NCBI GenBank assembly: GCA_000226015.1
Contig: JH153212.1
Coordinates: 580,270 to 644,269, forward strand
DNA length: 64,000 bases
Source: Mnemiopsis leidyi
Lineage: Eukaryota; Ctenophora; Tentaculata; Lobata; Bolinopsidae
Direction: 5' to 3'
Shown here piece after piece: positions 40,001 to 52,400 of this stretch. Under the pieces are notes generated by a model that did not search any database, was not told where the DNA came from, and worked only from the letters and a program-made list of their open reading frames with translations. Each line of letters opens with the position of its first letter. Positions within the stretch are counted from its first letter, which is position 1. A program made the translations under genes and the position numbers.

Positions 40001-43000
40001 TTTTTAGGAACACCGTCTTTGAAGTTTGAGTAAGGAACATCTAGAGAGTCATAACAGCGATAATCGCCCTCGTCTCTTATATCCTGATAACCTATCCAGG
40101 TTGTATCCCTGTAAACACATTCGATTTTAAATTGTCATGTCAATAAACCATCTGGCATCGTGAACGTCTTGTTCTCGCAGCAATTTTGGTGTAGCATTCA
40201 GTCAGAAATTCCCCCTACCACAATTTCCACAGCACATAAAGTCACTTCAGCACCAAAACAAAACATCCAACTCACTGTATCTGGGTAGCGGTGATGATGT
40301 AGTTCTGGAAGGGGTTTTTAGGGCAGGCCAACACGCCTCCATCTGACCTACAGTAAGTAACCGCGTTGTAGTAAGTGTTAGCCCTGTTTACATAAGTATA
40401 CCGGGCACCTGAAACCCCAGATCTGAACGAGAGAGAAACCAGACCTCCACTAGCTTGTCTGATCTTCAGAGTTACTCGACCAGCTTGACCACCACCGTCT
40501 CCACTTTCAGGTGATTGGTCTCCACCGGCTAGCTTGGCAATGAGACGTCTGATGGTATCTCTGTCGAGGAGGGACCTGATGTTGCCCGGATCAAACTTAT
40601 CTATGGTGACCGAGCTGGTGAACAGGAATATGGGTGTTCTAGGAAGTCGTTCAGACACAAACTCAATGTACACCTGAAACATTATTATTTCAGTTTTAAG
40701 AGAAAGTGAGGATGTGAAACTTCGATAGTAAAATAAATCTTTACAAAAGCAAAGAAAATCCAATTAGAAAAAGCAACTCATACCTGTCGTCCGAAGGTGG
40801 AAAAGATGATGGATCCTCTGGGACCAACGCTAAAAGTTCTCACTTCCTCTCCGTTGGTATCAATCTGAGAAACCTCCCTAGATACAGGGCCGTACAGATA
40901 CAACATCTTGTCCCTTAAGAAAACATACTGGTCGAGTTCAGGATGGAACATGATCCTTGTTTCCCGTCCGGTAAAGGCAGGATATCTCGCTATCTCGACT
41001 ACTTCAGTACGACTTGGGGTTCCTTGTCTGTAGATTGTTCTAGAACCAGTGCCTTCCGTCCAGAAGAGCTTGCTGAAGACCGAGCGGATTAGAATTTTGT
41101 TGATCGTCGAATATTGGAACACAGATAAAATGATTGTAGTGTATAAGTCACAGAATCGGTGTGTCAGTCACAGAAATACAATTTGTTTGGGGTGGGTGGA
41201 GGTTACAGATTTGACAAGATAATTGTGTAGAGAACCTTGTTGCAGGGCTATAGGACAGCTGAGATGGTTGGTTGAGAGATGAGTAGAGAACGGTTCTTGT
41301 TCCAGTTAGAACCTCAAACATCTCTAATGTTCCTTTAGTTTTGTCCGTAAAGAATATCCATTTATTCCTGCAACAGTTTCATTTCATGAGGATTACAAAA
41401 TGAAAAAATAATCGATCAGTCGTTTCAGCCAACTTTTGGTTAATAAGTGAACAAATATTAATGGTTATTTTAAAAACCATGTCTGAAGTCGCCTAGAATA
41501 GAAAGTTTGTCTAGCTACTAAACTTAAAGAGCTGAAAAACGTTAGCTACTTAACCATCCTAATTCAAATTTTGCTTTATTGTTGTCCTTTTATTAGAATT
41601 TTAAAACTAGGACGGAAGGTTATTGATTATCATATAACTTGTTTATGACAACGGTGACAAAGACAGATTTACATCTGAACAAACGGGTAGAGGGCCACGC
41701 TTAACAAGTATACAGGAGAGCAAGTGAACCAAATCGTTATTTATAACTAACCTAGGGTCATACACCATGTCTCCAACACTGTAGATATTATCAACTATGG
41801 TGGTTGGGTCGGATGGTCCCACTAGAGAGTCCTCTACAATCCTGGTATTATCCTTGACAAAGTAGATTTTCTGAGTTGCAAGGTCCATGGCGACCATCTG
41901 TGCTCCGGCTCGTTCAATAACCTGTGATTAGATGGTTGGTAAGTTTTTTTTGGGTCAATGTTACTCCAATAGTCATGATGAAATTCTAAATCCTTTAAGA
42001 ATCATCATGAACCAAGAGTGACAGGTCATTAAAGAAGAATCGGCAGTCAAAAAAACAGAGCAGTAATCAAAAGAATAGAAAAGACACAAATCTGACCTTA
42101 GTATCCAACATATTATCTTCTCTAGCTCTGACAACTCGGTTGTTGCTGATGAAGTAGACGTATCTGATGATGAACTTCCTGGTTTTAGAGCTGATGTCTT
42201 CCCGTGAGAAGGTGGAAGGCCCTACACTAGACACGTCTGATCTAACTGAACCTAATTCCACTTTCTGTCCTGATTCTATCAGGTAGATGAAAACCTGCAC
42301 AATAGTTTAGATCAACAATTTTATAGCGTTTTCTGTACAAATCGGTCAGCATCGACATGAATATCATGAACGATCGTTTGAGAACAGAAAAAGCTGAAGA
42401 CGAAAAGAAGGTGAAAAAAGAAATGTAGACCAACCCTGTTACCAGAGGTAATGTAGAACACCCCACCGAGACGAGGAAGTGCTTCAGAAACAAACCGAAC
42501 CGGATCAGTCTCAATAACCTCCTCTCTTCTAGTCTCCAGATTGTATCTCATAAATTGTCCATCCCTCAAGAAGTAGATGAAACCACCTGAACCAGTATTC
42601 AGATAGGAGATATTCCTCTCGTTGCCACTGAAGGTGGACGGTAAGTCAACACTTTGTTGAGCCAATGTTCTCAAGTTCTGCTGTATCAGTTTGAAAGAGC
42701 CGAAATCAGCTTCCATCCACATGATAATCCCATCCTCTCTGACACTAAAGGTTCCCGGAGCTGGTGATTGTCCTGAAGCTAAGGTTCTTCTACTTCCAGT
42801 AGCTGGATCATACTCTACCAAAAAGGGTCTCCTCTGATCTGTCATGTCGACAAAGTAGATCCTCCCAGAGCTGGGTAGGTAGATAAGATCTCTGATCCGA
42901 TATCCCAGCTGAGTGAGTCTCTGAGTTGTGATGACGTCCCCACTCCAGTTCTTCCGGTACAGATACCCGTTGTAGAGATAGTAGAGTAGCTGTCTGGAGG

Positions 43001-46000
43001 GGTCTAACTGAACGTTAGTGAACCCTCTAATGTCTATCGAACTGCTAGTTCCGTCCGGCATGGTCATTGTGACCTGCTCTGATGTAACTGAGTAAGTGTA
43101 GTCAGCTTTTTCAGGGTTTCCTTTCGGTGTCGTGTCAGCATCTGTTGAACCAGAATCTGGATCCCGATTTTGATCAGTTGGTTGTCTAGATCCTGAATCG
43201 GTATCAGTTGGTTGTCTAGATCCTGAGTCGGGATCAGTTGGTTGTCTAGACCCAGAATCAGTATCTGTTGATTCTCTAGACCCAGAATCGGTATCAGTTG
43301 GTTGTCTAGACCCAGAATCAGTATCAGTTGGTTCTCTAGACCCAGAATCGGTATCAGTTGGTTGTCTAGACCCAGAATCGGTATCAGTTGGTTGTCTAGA
43401 CCCAGAATCGGTATCAGTTGGTTGTCTTGACCCAGAATCAGTATCAGTTGGTTGTCTAGATCCAGAATCAGTATCAGTTGGTTGTCTGGATCCAGAATCA
43501 GTATCAGTTGGTTGTCTAGATCCAGAATCGGTATCAGTTGGTTGTGTAGACCCAGAATCGGAATCAGTTGGTTGTCTAGACCCAGAATCGGTATCAGTTG
43601 GTTGTGTAGACCCAGAATCGGAATCAGTTGGTTGTCTAGACCCAGAATCGGAATCACTTGGTTGTCTAGACCCAGAATCAGTATCAGTTGGTTGTCTAGA
43701 CCCAGAATTAGAGGCTGGATTGTAGTTAGGATTTGACTCTGATTCAGCGGTTACACATCCACGGTCTACCCCTACTTCACAAGCTGAAATTATATAAAAA
43801 AGGTTACGGCAATGGTAAACAAATAAATTTCAGTCTCAATCATAATGCAGGGATATGAACATTTGATTACCCTTACGGATCTCTAAAAGTTTTCCGCGGT
43901 GTGGGAGCTAATCCGGAAAGAAAACCTTAAAAAAGACCTTTCCCATAAAAAGAGTAACCTACCTCTCTCGCAGACTGCAGGGAAGGAGTAAACGCTGTAC
44001 TTGACTGCACCTCTCTGTTCCCACTTTCCACTGTCTGACATCATGACGGTGAAGTCCGCATCATTATCAGACATGTACTGCAGGATACCATCGTTAGTTT
44101 AGGAAATTTCATCTCTAACATAAATCTATACTCTATACTGCATTCTTATGAAATTATAACGCAATGTGTTACTTCTCGAAAGTTAACCTTACCATGTTTG
44201 AAGGTACGGACTCAAAGTTGAGGAACTCTAGTCTGCTGTTGTCGCTACAAACAAATGTTCCTTCTCTCAGCATGTCTTGGACTCCGATCCAAGAGTCCTC
44301 CCTGGGACAAAGCATGATTAAAACAAATCTCTAACAGTTTTACGTCGTGTCACCGAACCGAGAGACCTATAAGATCAAGAGAGAATTAATATTTCATCAA
44401 ATTCCAAACTTGCACATCAGTTTAACCTGATTATCGAAGCAATTTTCTGCTGTTGCTGTGAGTTTCTCGGACAGGCGAGATTTCCTCCAAATCGCTTGCA
44501 ATCTGCAACAGCAGTCCAATAAGCCCCCTTAGGTCTCAAGAAGAAGGTATGTCCAGGACCAGGTGTCTCTTCAGGATCCTCAGGTGTTTCGTCTGGTTTA
44601 TCTCTTGGTTCTTCGGTTGTCAAACATCCGTCATCCTCACCAACAGTGCACGCTGGACGTAAGTGTGAGTACAAGGTAATGTATAACACCAACAGTGCAC
44701 GCTGGACGTTAGTGTGAGTACAAGGTAAAGTACACGCTACACGCTACACGTTCCATTGATGTAAGTACAAGGTAATGTATAAGGTAGCATTTTTAAAGAT
44801 TGTTATAAATCATCGTAAAGGCTGAAGTATATCAAAAACAGGCCAAAAGACAAAAACTGAAATTAAAATTGAACTGAACCTCGTTCACAAACAAATGGGA
44901 ACTTGTAGGTGTTGTAGATAACAGATCCTCTAGACTCCCAACTACCATGGTCAGAGCTATCCGGGTTGTAAACGACGACAGTGTAGTCGGCATCTCTATC
45001 TCTACCGTACTGAACAATTCGGTATTACGTTTAGCTTAACACATGTTTTTAGGGACAGCTAAGAATACGCCTAGTCGTTTGGGCGAAGGATTGTGACTTA
45101 GCAATAGCTAATTTTTGAAAAAACTTGATGACCCAGCCTTAATCCCCGCTCCCAAAAGTTCGATAAAAAGTGCGACTAACAGAGTTAGATTTGCTGGCGA
45201 AGTTGGTGAAAGAGTTGAGCATGCCACCAGCTACACACTGGTATCTACCCTCCGTGTACACGTCCCTTACTCCGATCCAGCTGGTATCCCTGACAACTCT
45301 CATCACCTAAAACAGAGGGTTAATGAGTAACATGTTGCTGTCGTCGCTACGTGCTGTTGTCATCGCTACGTGCTGTTGTCATCGCTAGGTGCTGTTGTCG
45401 TCGCTACGTGCTGCTGTCGTCGCTACANNNNNNNNNNCATCGCTACGTGCTGTTGTCATCGCTAGGTGCTGTTGTCGTCGCTACGTGCTGCTGTCGTCGC
45501 TACATGCTGTTGTCATCGCTACGCGCTGTTGTCGTCGCTGCGCGCTGTTGTCGTACGCTACGTGCTGTTGTCGTCGCTACGCGCTGTTGTCGTCGCTACG
45601 TGCTGTTGTTATCGCTACGTGCTGTTGTCGTAGCTACGTGCTGTTGTTATCGCTACGTGCTGTTGTCGTAGCTACGTGCTGTTGTCATCGCTTCGTGCTG
45701 TTGTTATGGCTACGTGCTGTTGTTATCGCTACGTGCTGCTGTCGTCGCTTCGTGTTGTCGTCGTCGCTACGTGTTGTTGTCGTAGCTACGTGCTGTTGTC
45801 ATCCCTACGTGCTGTTTTCATCGCTACGTGCTGTTGTTATCGCTACGCACTGTTGTTATCGCTACGCACTGTTGTCGTAGCTATGTGCCTTAATCAAAAC
45901 TCTACCCAACCTGCTCCTGCAGATAGGATGTCTTGGGACAGGCCAAGTTACCACCGTATCGTTCACAGGTAGACTGAGCGTCCGTGTACGTGACCGGATC

Positions 46001-46382
46001 CGTAAATGTGAACAGTTTTACGCCTCGGTCTGCAAAATGCAGATAACAGTGTAATAACAAAATTAATTGGAAGAAGGTTATTTTTGGTCTACATGATATT
46101 CGCACTTTATTTTTTATGTCTTAGCGTCTCTAATTGATTTAGCCGACATAAAATTTGATTATGAAGATGGAACTAAGGCCAAGTCAACTCACTGGTGGGG
46201 CAACTAGCAGGACTAATACAGCGGTTGTTGTACCAGATTGGGACACTGCCGGGACACTGACATCTCCTGACACACTGCCGAGTGCACACCACATTCTGTT
46301 GGTCACATGTCTGGATACACGCCGACCCGCACTCTGTAAACCGCCGTCCTCCGGAACACTCTTTTTCGATTTCAGATTCGGA

Positions 46383-46427
<45 letters not shown>

Positions 46428-49400
46428 ACGTTCAGGATCTGGAGCAGCAGTCTCGTCGCCGGGCTGCTCCTTCATTTGAACTTCATCAGGGACACAGTCA
46501 CTTCCGGCACTCACAGTACACACTGAAACCAAAATTTTACTTGGTGGAAATATTACTTATTGACCTGCTGAATGAAAACAGTAAATGAATTAGATGAAAT
46601 AAAAGAGTAAAAATTTGATTTTTTATACCATCCAAACAGAAGCAACATGCGCTTTTATTGAAGTAGCTTAAAATAGTCTTACTCTTACCAGTTTCACAGA
46701 TGTATGGGTAGGTGTAGGGGAACCTGAACGATCCCCTGGCATCCCAGACACCCGTCTCAGGGAATATGATCCCGAAATCGGCGTCACTGTCCGAACCATA
46801 CTGGTTGTCAACTTCTTGGAAGTTGTTGAATGTGAGATCTTTCCCAGAGATACACTTGAAGGTTCCCTCACTAATCATGTCATGAACACCTATCCAAACA
46901 ACCTCCCTGCGAAATGAAATGTTAGTTCGGGGAGTGTTCAACTACACGGGTAGGATGTTACTCAAACAAATGTAAAACGTTTTAGAAATGGAAAATTTAA
47001 GAAGCAGGAAAAAGCCAATTGAAAATAATTTAAATCAACCAACCTCGAAGATCTGACAGCATCTGCGACCGCAATGTGCTGCGCCTTGTTTAGAGGACAA
47101 GCTAGAGATCCCCCGTTACCAAGCTTCCTGCAGGCTGACTGAGCCGAGAAGAATGCTAGAGGAGCGGTTATTAGACTGTACTTCTTTCCAGCAGAGCCGG
47201 TTATGAACGGGTGGAAATCACTGAAAAGAGAGTTGACTGCACTAGAATCATTACTCGAGGAACTACCGTCCATTGTATCACCCATGTCGCTTTCATCCCC
47301 TTTATCCATGTCAGTCATATCCCCCTTATCGGCCATGTCAGAATCACCTCCATCAATCGATTCTTCACGGTTTTTATCAGGATTTCTATTTCCATCCGTC
47401 CGAGAACCACTGTCATTATTTCCCTCATCGTCCGTTCCAGGGAAGGGTACCTGTATGTCCGTCACGACCCTGTCCGCAGTGAACACAAAGAATGTCTCCT
47501 CAGAAGAAGGATCGTACACGAAAACCTTCCGGTCATCAGTAGCGTATACTACAACATTCCTGGGACCCAAAGCCAGAGCGGTAACTCCAGCAGGGACAAG
47601 TTTCCTGACCTGCCTGGTCCTGAAGTTGTACTGGAAGAGAGTCCCGTCTCTGAGGTAGAGGACAGTCTCGCTCTCCGTGGGGTGCTCCACTATCTCCACC
47701 TCCTCTCCTGTAAAGTACGGATACGTTCCTACAGGACTGTAGTTAGACCTCCCGTTCATTGCTCCCTTCATGACCCGGACGTAGCGTCCAGATCCCTGTA
47801 CCCAGACAAGAGAGCCAGTGGGCGGGAATATTCCCAGTATTGAGGGACTGTAGCTGAGGTTCTGATATAATGCTTGACTTGTCTCTCGCTCGATGTAGAA
47901 CGCTCCGATGAGCTTGTTGTCCACGTCGCTGTAGTAAATAACTCGACTGGCTGGATCTATTTTTAAATCTCCCACCGTTCCAAGGGTAAGAATAACTTTA
48001 CGGTCGTTGGGGTCGGTCAGAGATTGCCTAAACACGGATCCTCCAATGCTGTAGTAGACTGACATCCCTTGCTGGTCGACGACGTAGTTGCTGTAGCCAT
48101 ACTGCTTGGTGGTGGGCTGGTTGCTCTCCAGATTGAAGTGCACAAAGACATTACCAGCAGTGTAATGGATAAAAGCAGGCATGTATTCATCTGGAAGAGG
48201 TTCAAATGTTGACGAACCATCCCCCGACGGTCTTGAATCATATTTAGAATCTCCAGATGAATCTTTCTCGGACATAGAGCCATCGCTGTCCGCATTAGTT
48301 CCAGATTCAGAGGATCTACCGCCGTCAGGAATTTTATTAGCTACACATCCCTCCTCCTCGCCGACAACACAATCTGGAGACAGATTTTACAAATTACTGA
48401 AGACAATAGAATTTATCAAAACCATTTCTTTCCGAAAATAAGGTATATCATTCCTTAAGAACTGATGAAGACTTAATATGGTTTAAGGGTCAAACGCCGA
48501 CCACCGCTCTAGAGCCGTTTAACACCGTTTATTACCGCTCTTTGGTCAAGCTGGTGACCACTTTTTGGTTAAGACGGTCCATAAACGGCATTAAACGGTC
48601 CGATACTGGCGATAGACGACGTTATCCGGTTCAAGAGCGGTGATAAACGGTGTTATACGGCTCAAGAGCGGTAATAAACGGTGTTAAACGGCTCTATCGC
48701 GATAATAAACGGCTCTTTTAGAGCGGCGGTCGGCGTTTGACCCTTTTCCCGACTTAAAAATTCGTTTACCTTTTTGACAGGCGTAGGGGAATAAGTATGA
48801 ATTAAAGGAGGGAGAGCCCTGCATCTGCCATCGACCATGGGCCCTATCTCCGGGGCTGTGGCGCATAACAGTGAAGTCCGCATCTGTGTCGCTCATGTAC
48901 TGTTTAAATAGGTGAATGTGAAAATTGTGGGGGTGTCCTCACATAGCGATCGTTCATAGCGTAAATTATGGTACTTCACATCACTCATCAAGGCAAAATA
49001 AAGTCTCTAAACGCTGTTTCGCAGTGACGCTAAACTTACATTGTTTTGAGGATCGGTGAGGAAGAATGTCTCGTCTAGAGAGGTTCCTGCTAAACATCTG
49101 AGTTTTCCTTCCTTGTACATGTCGGTAACTCCTAGCCAGGTATCCGACCTAAAATAAAGTCAAGCTTTTATCAAATTGTACTGTCTTGAACTGATTAATT
49201 TTAGATTTCAGGATAATAGCCATCGGGTCAATTTATCACTGCCTTAACAAAATTAAGAAATAAAAACCCTGAAACCGATTTCATTTCTCCAGAAGTAAAT
49301 CGAGCTGCCGGTTCGATTATATTTATTACTGTCATTATATTTATCACTGTCTTTTATCACAGTGTTTATATTTAATTAAGAGCAGATCATTATTTGCAGA

Positions 49401-52400
49401 ATTTTCTCTAATTTTCAAGTAAACAGAAATTCGCGTGACAGGACGCGTGGCCGCGTGAAGTCCGCGTTAGTTACAACCTACAAAAGTTGAGGTAGCATGT
49501 CGCAGAGTCAGCGAAGTTCTTTAGATTGGGTTAGACTTTATTCGCTACATGCATCAGGGAATGCGATAAACTTCCTTTGGTTTTGTTTGGAAAAGTCCAA
49601 TCTATGTTATTTAGATTTTAATCAATAAATTCAAATTTCCTAGGGCAGGCAGCCACCATTAAAGTTTTATTTTTCAACGGACACAATTTTTATCTAAAAT
49701 CATTCCTTATTCTTGCTTGTTTGTGTAAACTAATTTAGCTATGATTAGGTAGGTTTTTAAGCCTTAAATTGGCCTTCATAAAAACGAGTCCTGCTGTAGG
49801 GCAGATTAAACTCAATTTCTTACCTATTGTTTGTTTCAGATTTAGGCATAATGAAGCTCACCCTATTCGTCTTGACCTTCACGGCTCTCATCAAAGTTGG
49901 ATTATCTTGTAGCGAGATTCAAAGTCCACATGCCAAAATGTACATAGACGGTTCCAACTTGACTCTAAAGTGGAACAACGATCGCCCAGACGCAAGTGGA
50001 AAGGTGAATGGAGAAGTCATTAAAGGGTCGGTCACTTTCCCTGATGACAAAACCTACTCCTTCAACTACTACAAAGACGAAGAAACGATTTACTGGGATG
50101 GAGACAAGGGAGAAACCTCGAACATTTGGATATCTGCCGAATGTGTGACAAGTTCTTGCACTGAAATCCAGAATCCAAATGCTACAATTTACTTTGAAGG
50201 CCCCGAATTGACATTGCAGTGGAATAACAGCCGTCCAGACGCCAGTTGAAGAGTCACCGGCAAAGGACTCACCGGGTCGGTCGACTTCCCAGACGACAGA
50301 GAGTACACATTTATCTACTACAAGGACGAAGAAACAATCTACTGGGATGGTGATATGGGAGAAACCTCAAACATTTGGACATCAGCCAAATGTAGTTCTA
50401 GGAACTTTTAATCCAGAGTTTTTAAGGATAAACTGATTAAACTTCGACCAATTGGATCATTTTTGCAGTCTCGTAGATGACATTTTGATTTTGTAGACGT
50501 CAGTATGATTCAGTAACCGCATTCAGTAATTGAGTTTGTCTTTGTTTTACACCTCGAAATCGAAGAAAAAAAACTCAAAATGCTACTCTAAAGTTCAAAA
50601 CTTAAATCAAGTTATGATTTGCGAAAATCTACAAAATCCCGAAATTTAAAATTGAAAGTGTTTGTTTAACTTCAATAAGTGGGGAGTAATAGAATGGAGA
50701 AAATAAACAAAGTTCGCCAGCTCTATTCCCGAAGTTTAAAAACGGCTCTAATTTCTGAGTTCTAAATCGGTCACCGCACTTTAGAGCTAAGTAAACGCAC
50801 CTCATAGCTAAATTAAGCTAAATGGCTTTTAGGCAAATCCGTTCTCCTGTTCTTACCAAACTTTCACATTTATCACATCTTGGATAGATTCTTATCCACA
50901 TGCTGCTGTGTGTGAGCACGCAATACACGATTGGAAAGGACGTGATCCATTAAATTTATCATCTCGGACGCTATTCGATGCTTGAAAAGGACATGATTCC
51001 GCAGTAGGGAGGTAACAAGATGGTATGCAGCTCCAGTATATATCGCGAAGCTGAGTTTGGAGTGTATGCATAATGCTATTTCGACGGTGAGGCCTATCCG
51101 ACTATCAGGGGTCTATCCGATTTGGAGGTCGAGATCAGAGGTTTCTATTTCCACTTCAACACGGCCCCATCAGTCTCACGGGGATCAGATCACACCGTGT
51201 TGTTAGTGACGAATCTGTGAAATCTGGAGATGTGATTACAAGGATTACAAGGATTACTTGGGTTGGTGTGAGGCGAGGTGCATGTGGCAATGTGAATCGA
51301 TGTCATGATAGGTGTGTTGGTGAGCTGTTAATGAACAGGTCCTCCAGATATATACACATATCATGCCTACTTTACATTTAAGGACAACCATGATCTCAAC
51401 AGCTGGTGGACTTTGACAGATTCATCTGCACGAGAAAAAAGCCTTAAGAAACATACACATTACACAGCTTGGAGATCATGTCAGATAACCTTCTATCCCC
51501 TGGAGCAAGTTGACTACCTGTTTGCAGTTGCCAAGTACAATTATCAGCGGTTTTTGATGACATCCTCCAAGGCTGATAGTGTGCCCGACACCATGAGCGA
51601 ATCTGCTTTTACACAAATATATGCTAAACCACACAATTACATGTGCCTGAGGATTTTAACCTCGGAAGTCCAGGTCTTGGTCCAATTTCAGCACATAACT
51701 ATACAATAGCGTGGCTAGTTTTTCAGTCACATCAAGCTTTTCAGTCACATCAAGTACCGTTGTGTAGCCAGTGATCTCCTGATCACAATGGTATAAATTT
51801 TTAAGAAAATGGGAGTGTCAAACGTACAAGAATCGGGAAAAACTATTTTGACCGCATAAGGATATGACCCCCTTCTCTTCCTAATATGGTCTGCCTTCGT
51901 CACCATCTGCGAAGCTTGTTCAAGAGCGGAAATATTCCGCGATTTTTTTGTTACTATTCCGCCACGGAACACCCCAACTCGCGGAACTTAGCCTTAAGTC
52001 TGGTTGGCGGACAAAACTTTGGCGGACTGTCCGCGAGTTGATGGCGAATCCGATCGGACTCGGCGGACCCAGGCGGCCGCGGACTTTTCAGCGGATCCGC
52101 CAGAGTCCGCCAAAAGGAACGTTCTGGCAGAATTCGCGGCGGACAAAGTCCGCCGGTTATATTCCCAATCTTTAAGAGGTGATAATACTAAACACCTAAA
52201 TAATAAGAATAGTTTAAAACTCGATTCAATTTTAACTTAAATCATGTCATGAGATGATTGGCCAACCGTGTTAAATTCAGTGTCTTCTAATCGCTGCACC
52301 TTCCTTTATAAAGCAGGTTCAGTCAGTCCACTTTGGTCTTCGGAAAAACGTTTGTGTTTCCCTTCCCCGGAAAGCTTTTTTAGCCGATGAAACCTGTAGA

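Larger units (their letters stand above)
43969..46030 (-). other. CTLD3 and CTLD4 of the giant lectin
   Basis: CTLD3: exons about 45910-46030 (YTDAQSTCERYGGNLACPKT), 45190-45310 (WIGVRDVYTEGRYQC) and 44885-45010 (RDRDADYTVVVYN, FPFVCE). CTLD4: exons 44430-44655 (CTVGEDDGC, acidic EEP linker, LACPRN), 44197-44305 (WIGVQDMLREGTFVC) and 43969-44080 (DNDADFTVMM, FPAVCE). This A-B-C three-exon layout is the standard CTLD gene structure in this locus. A 55-bp duplication (CACCAACAGTGCACGCTGGA) at 44636-44725 repeats the acceptor/exon start of the CTLD4 module. Confidence 0.82.

Noticed and set aside
43171-43710. CRISPR-like regular array
   Set aside because: Repeats are contiguous with no unique spacers, coding, and in an animal genome.
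43064-43736. Long open frames of LIPILGLDNQ or SRPRIGISWL repeats in the 43.1-43.7 kb array
   Set aside because: They are other frames or the opposite strand of the 30-bp array. The frame continuous with CTLD4 and the propeller encodes SRQPTDTDSG.
45351-45972. Cys/Leu/Val-rich open frames on the plus strand
   Set aside because: Read through a 19-bp intronic minisatellite with an N gap; three frames are open for the same reason.
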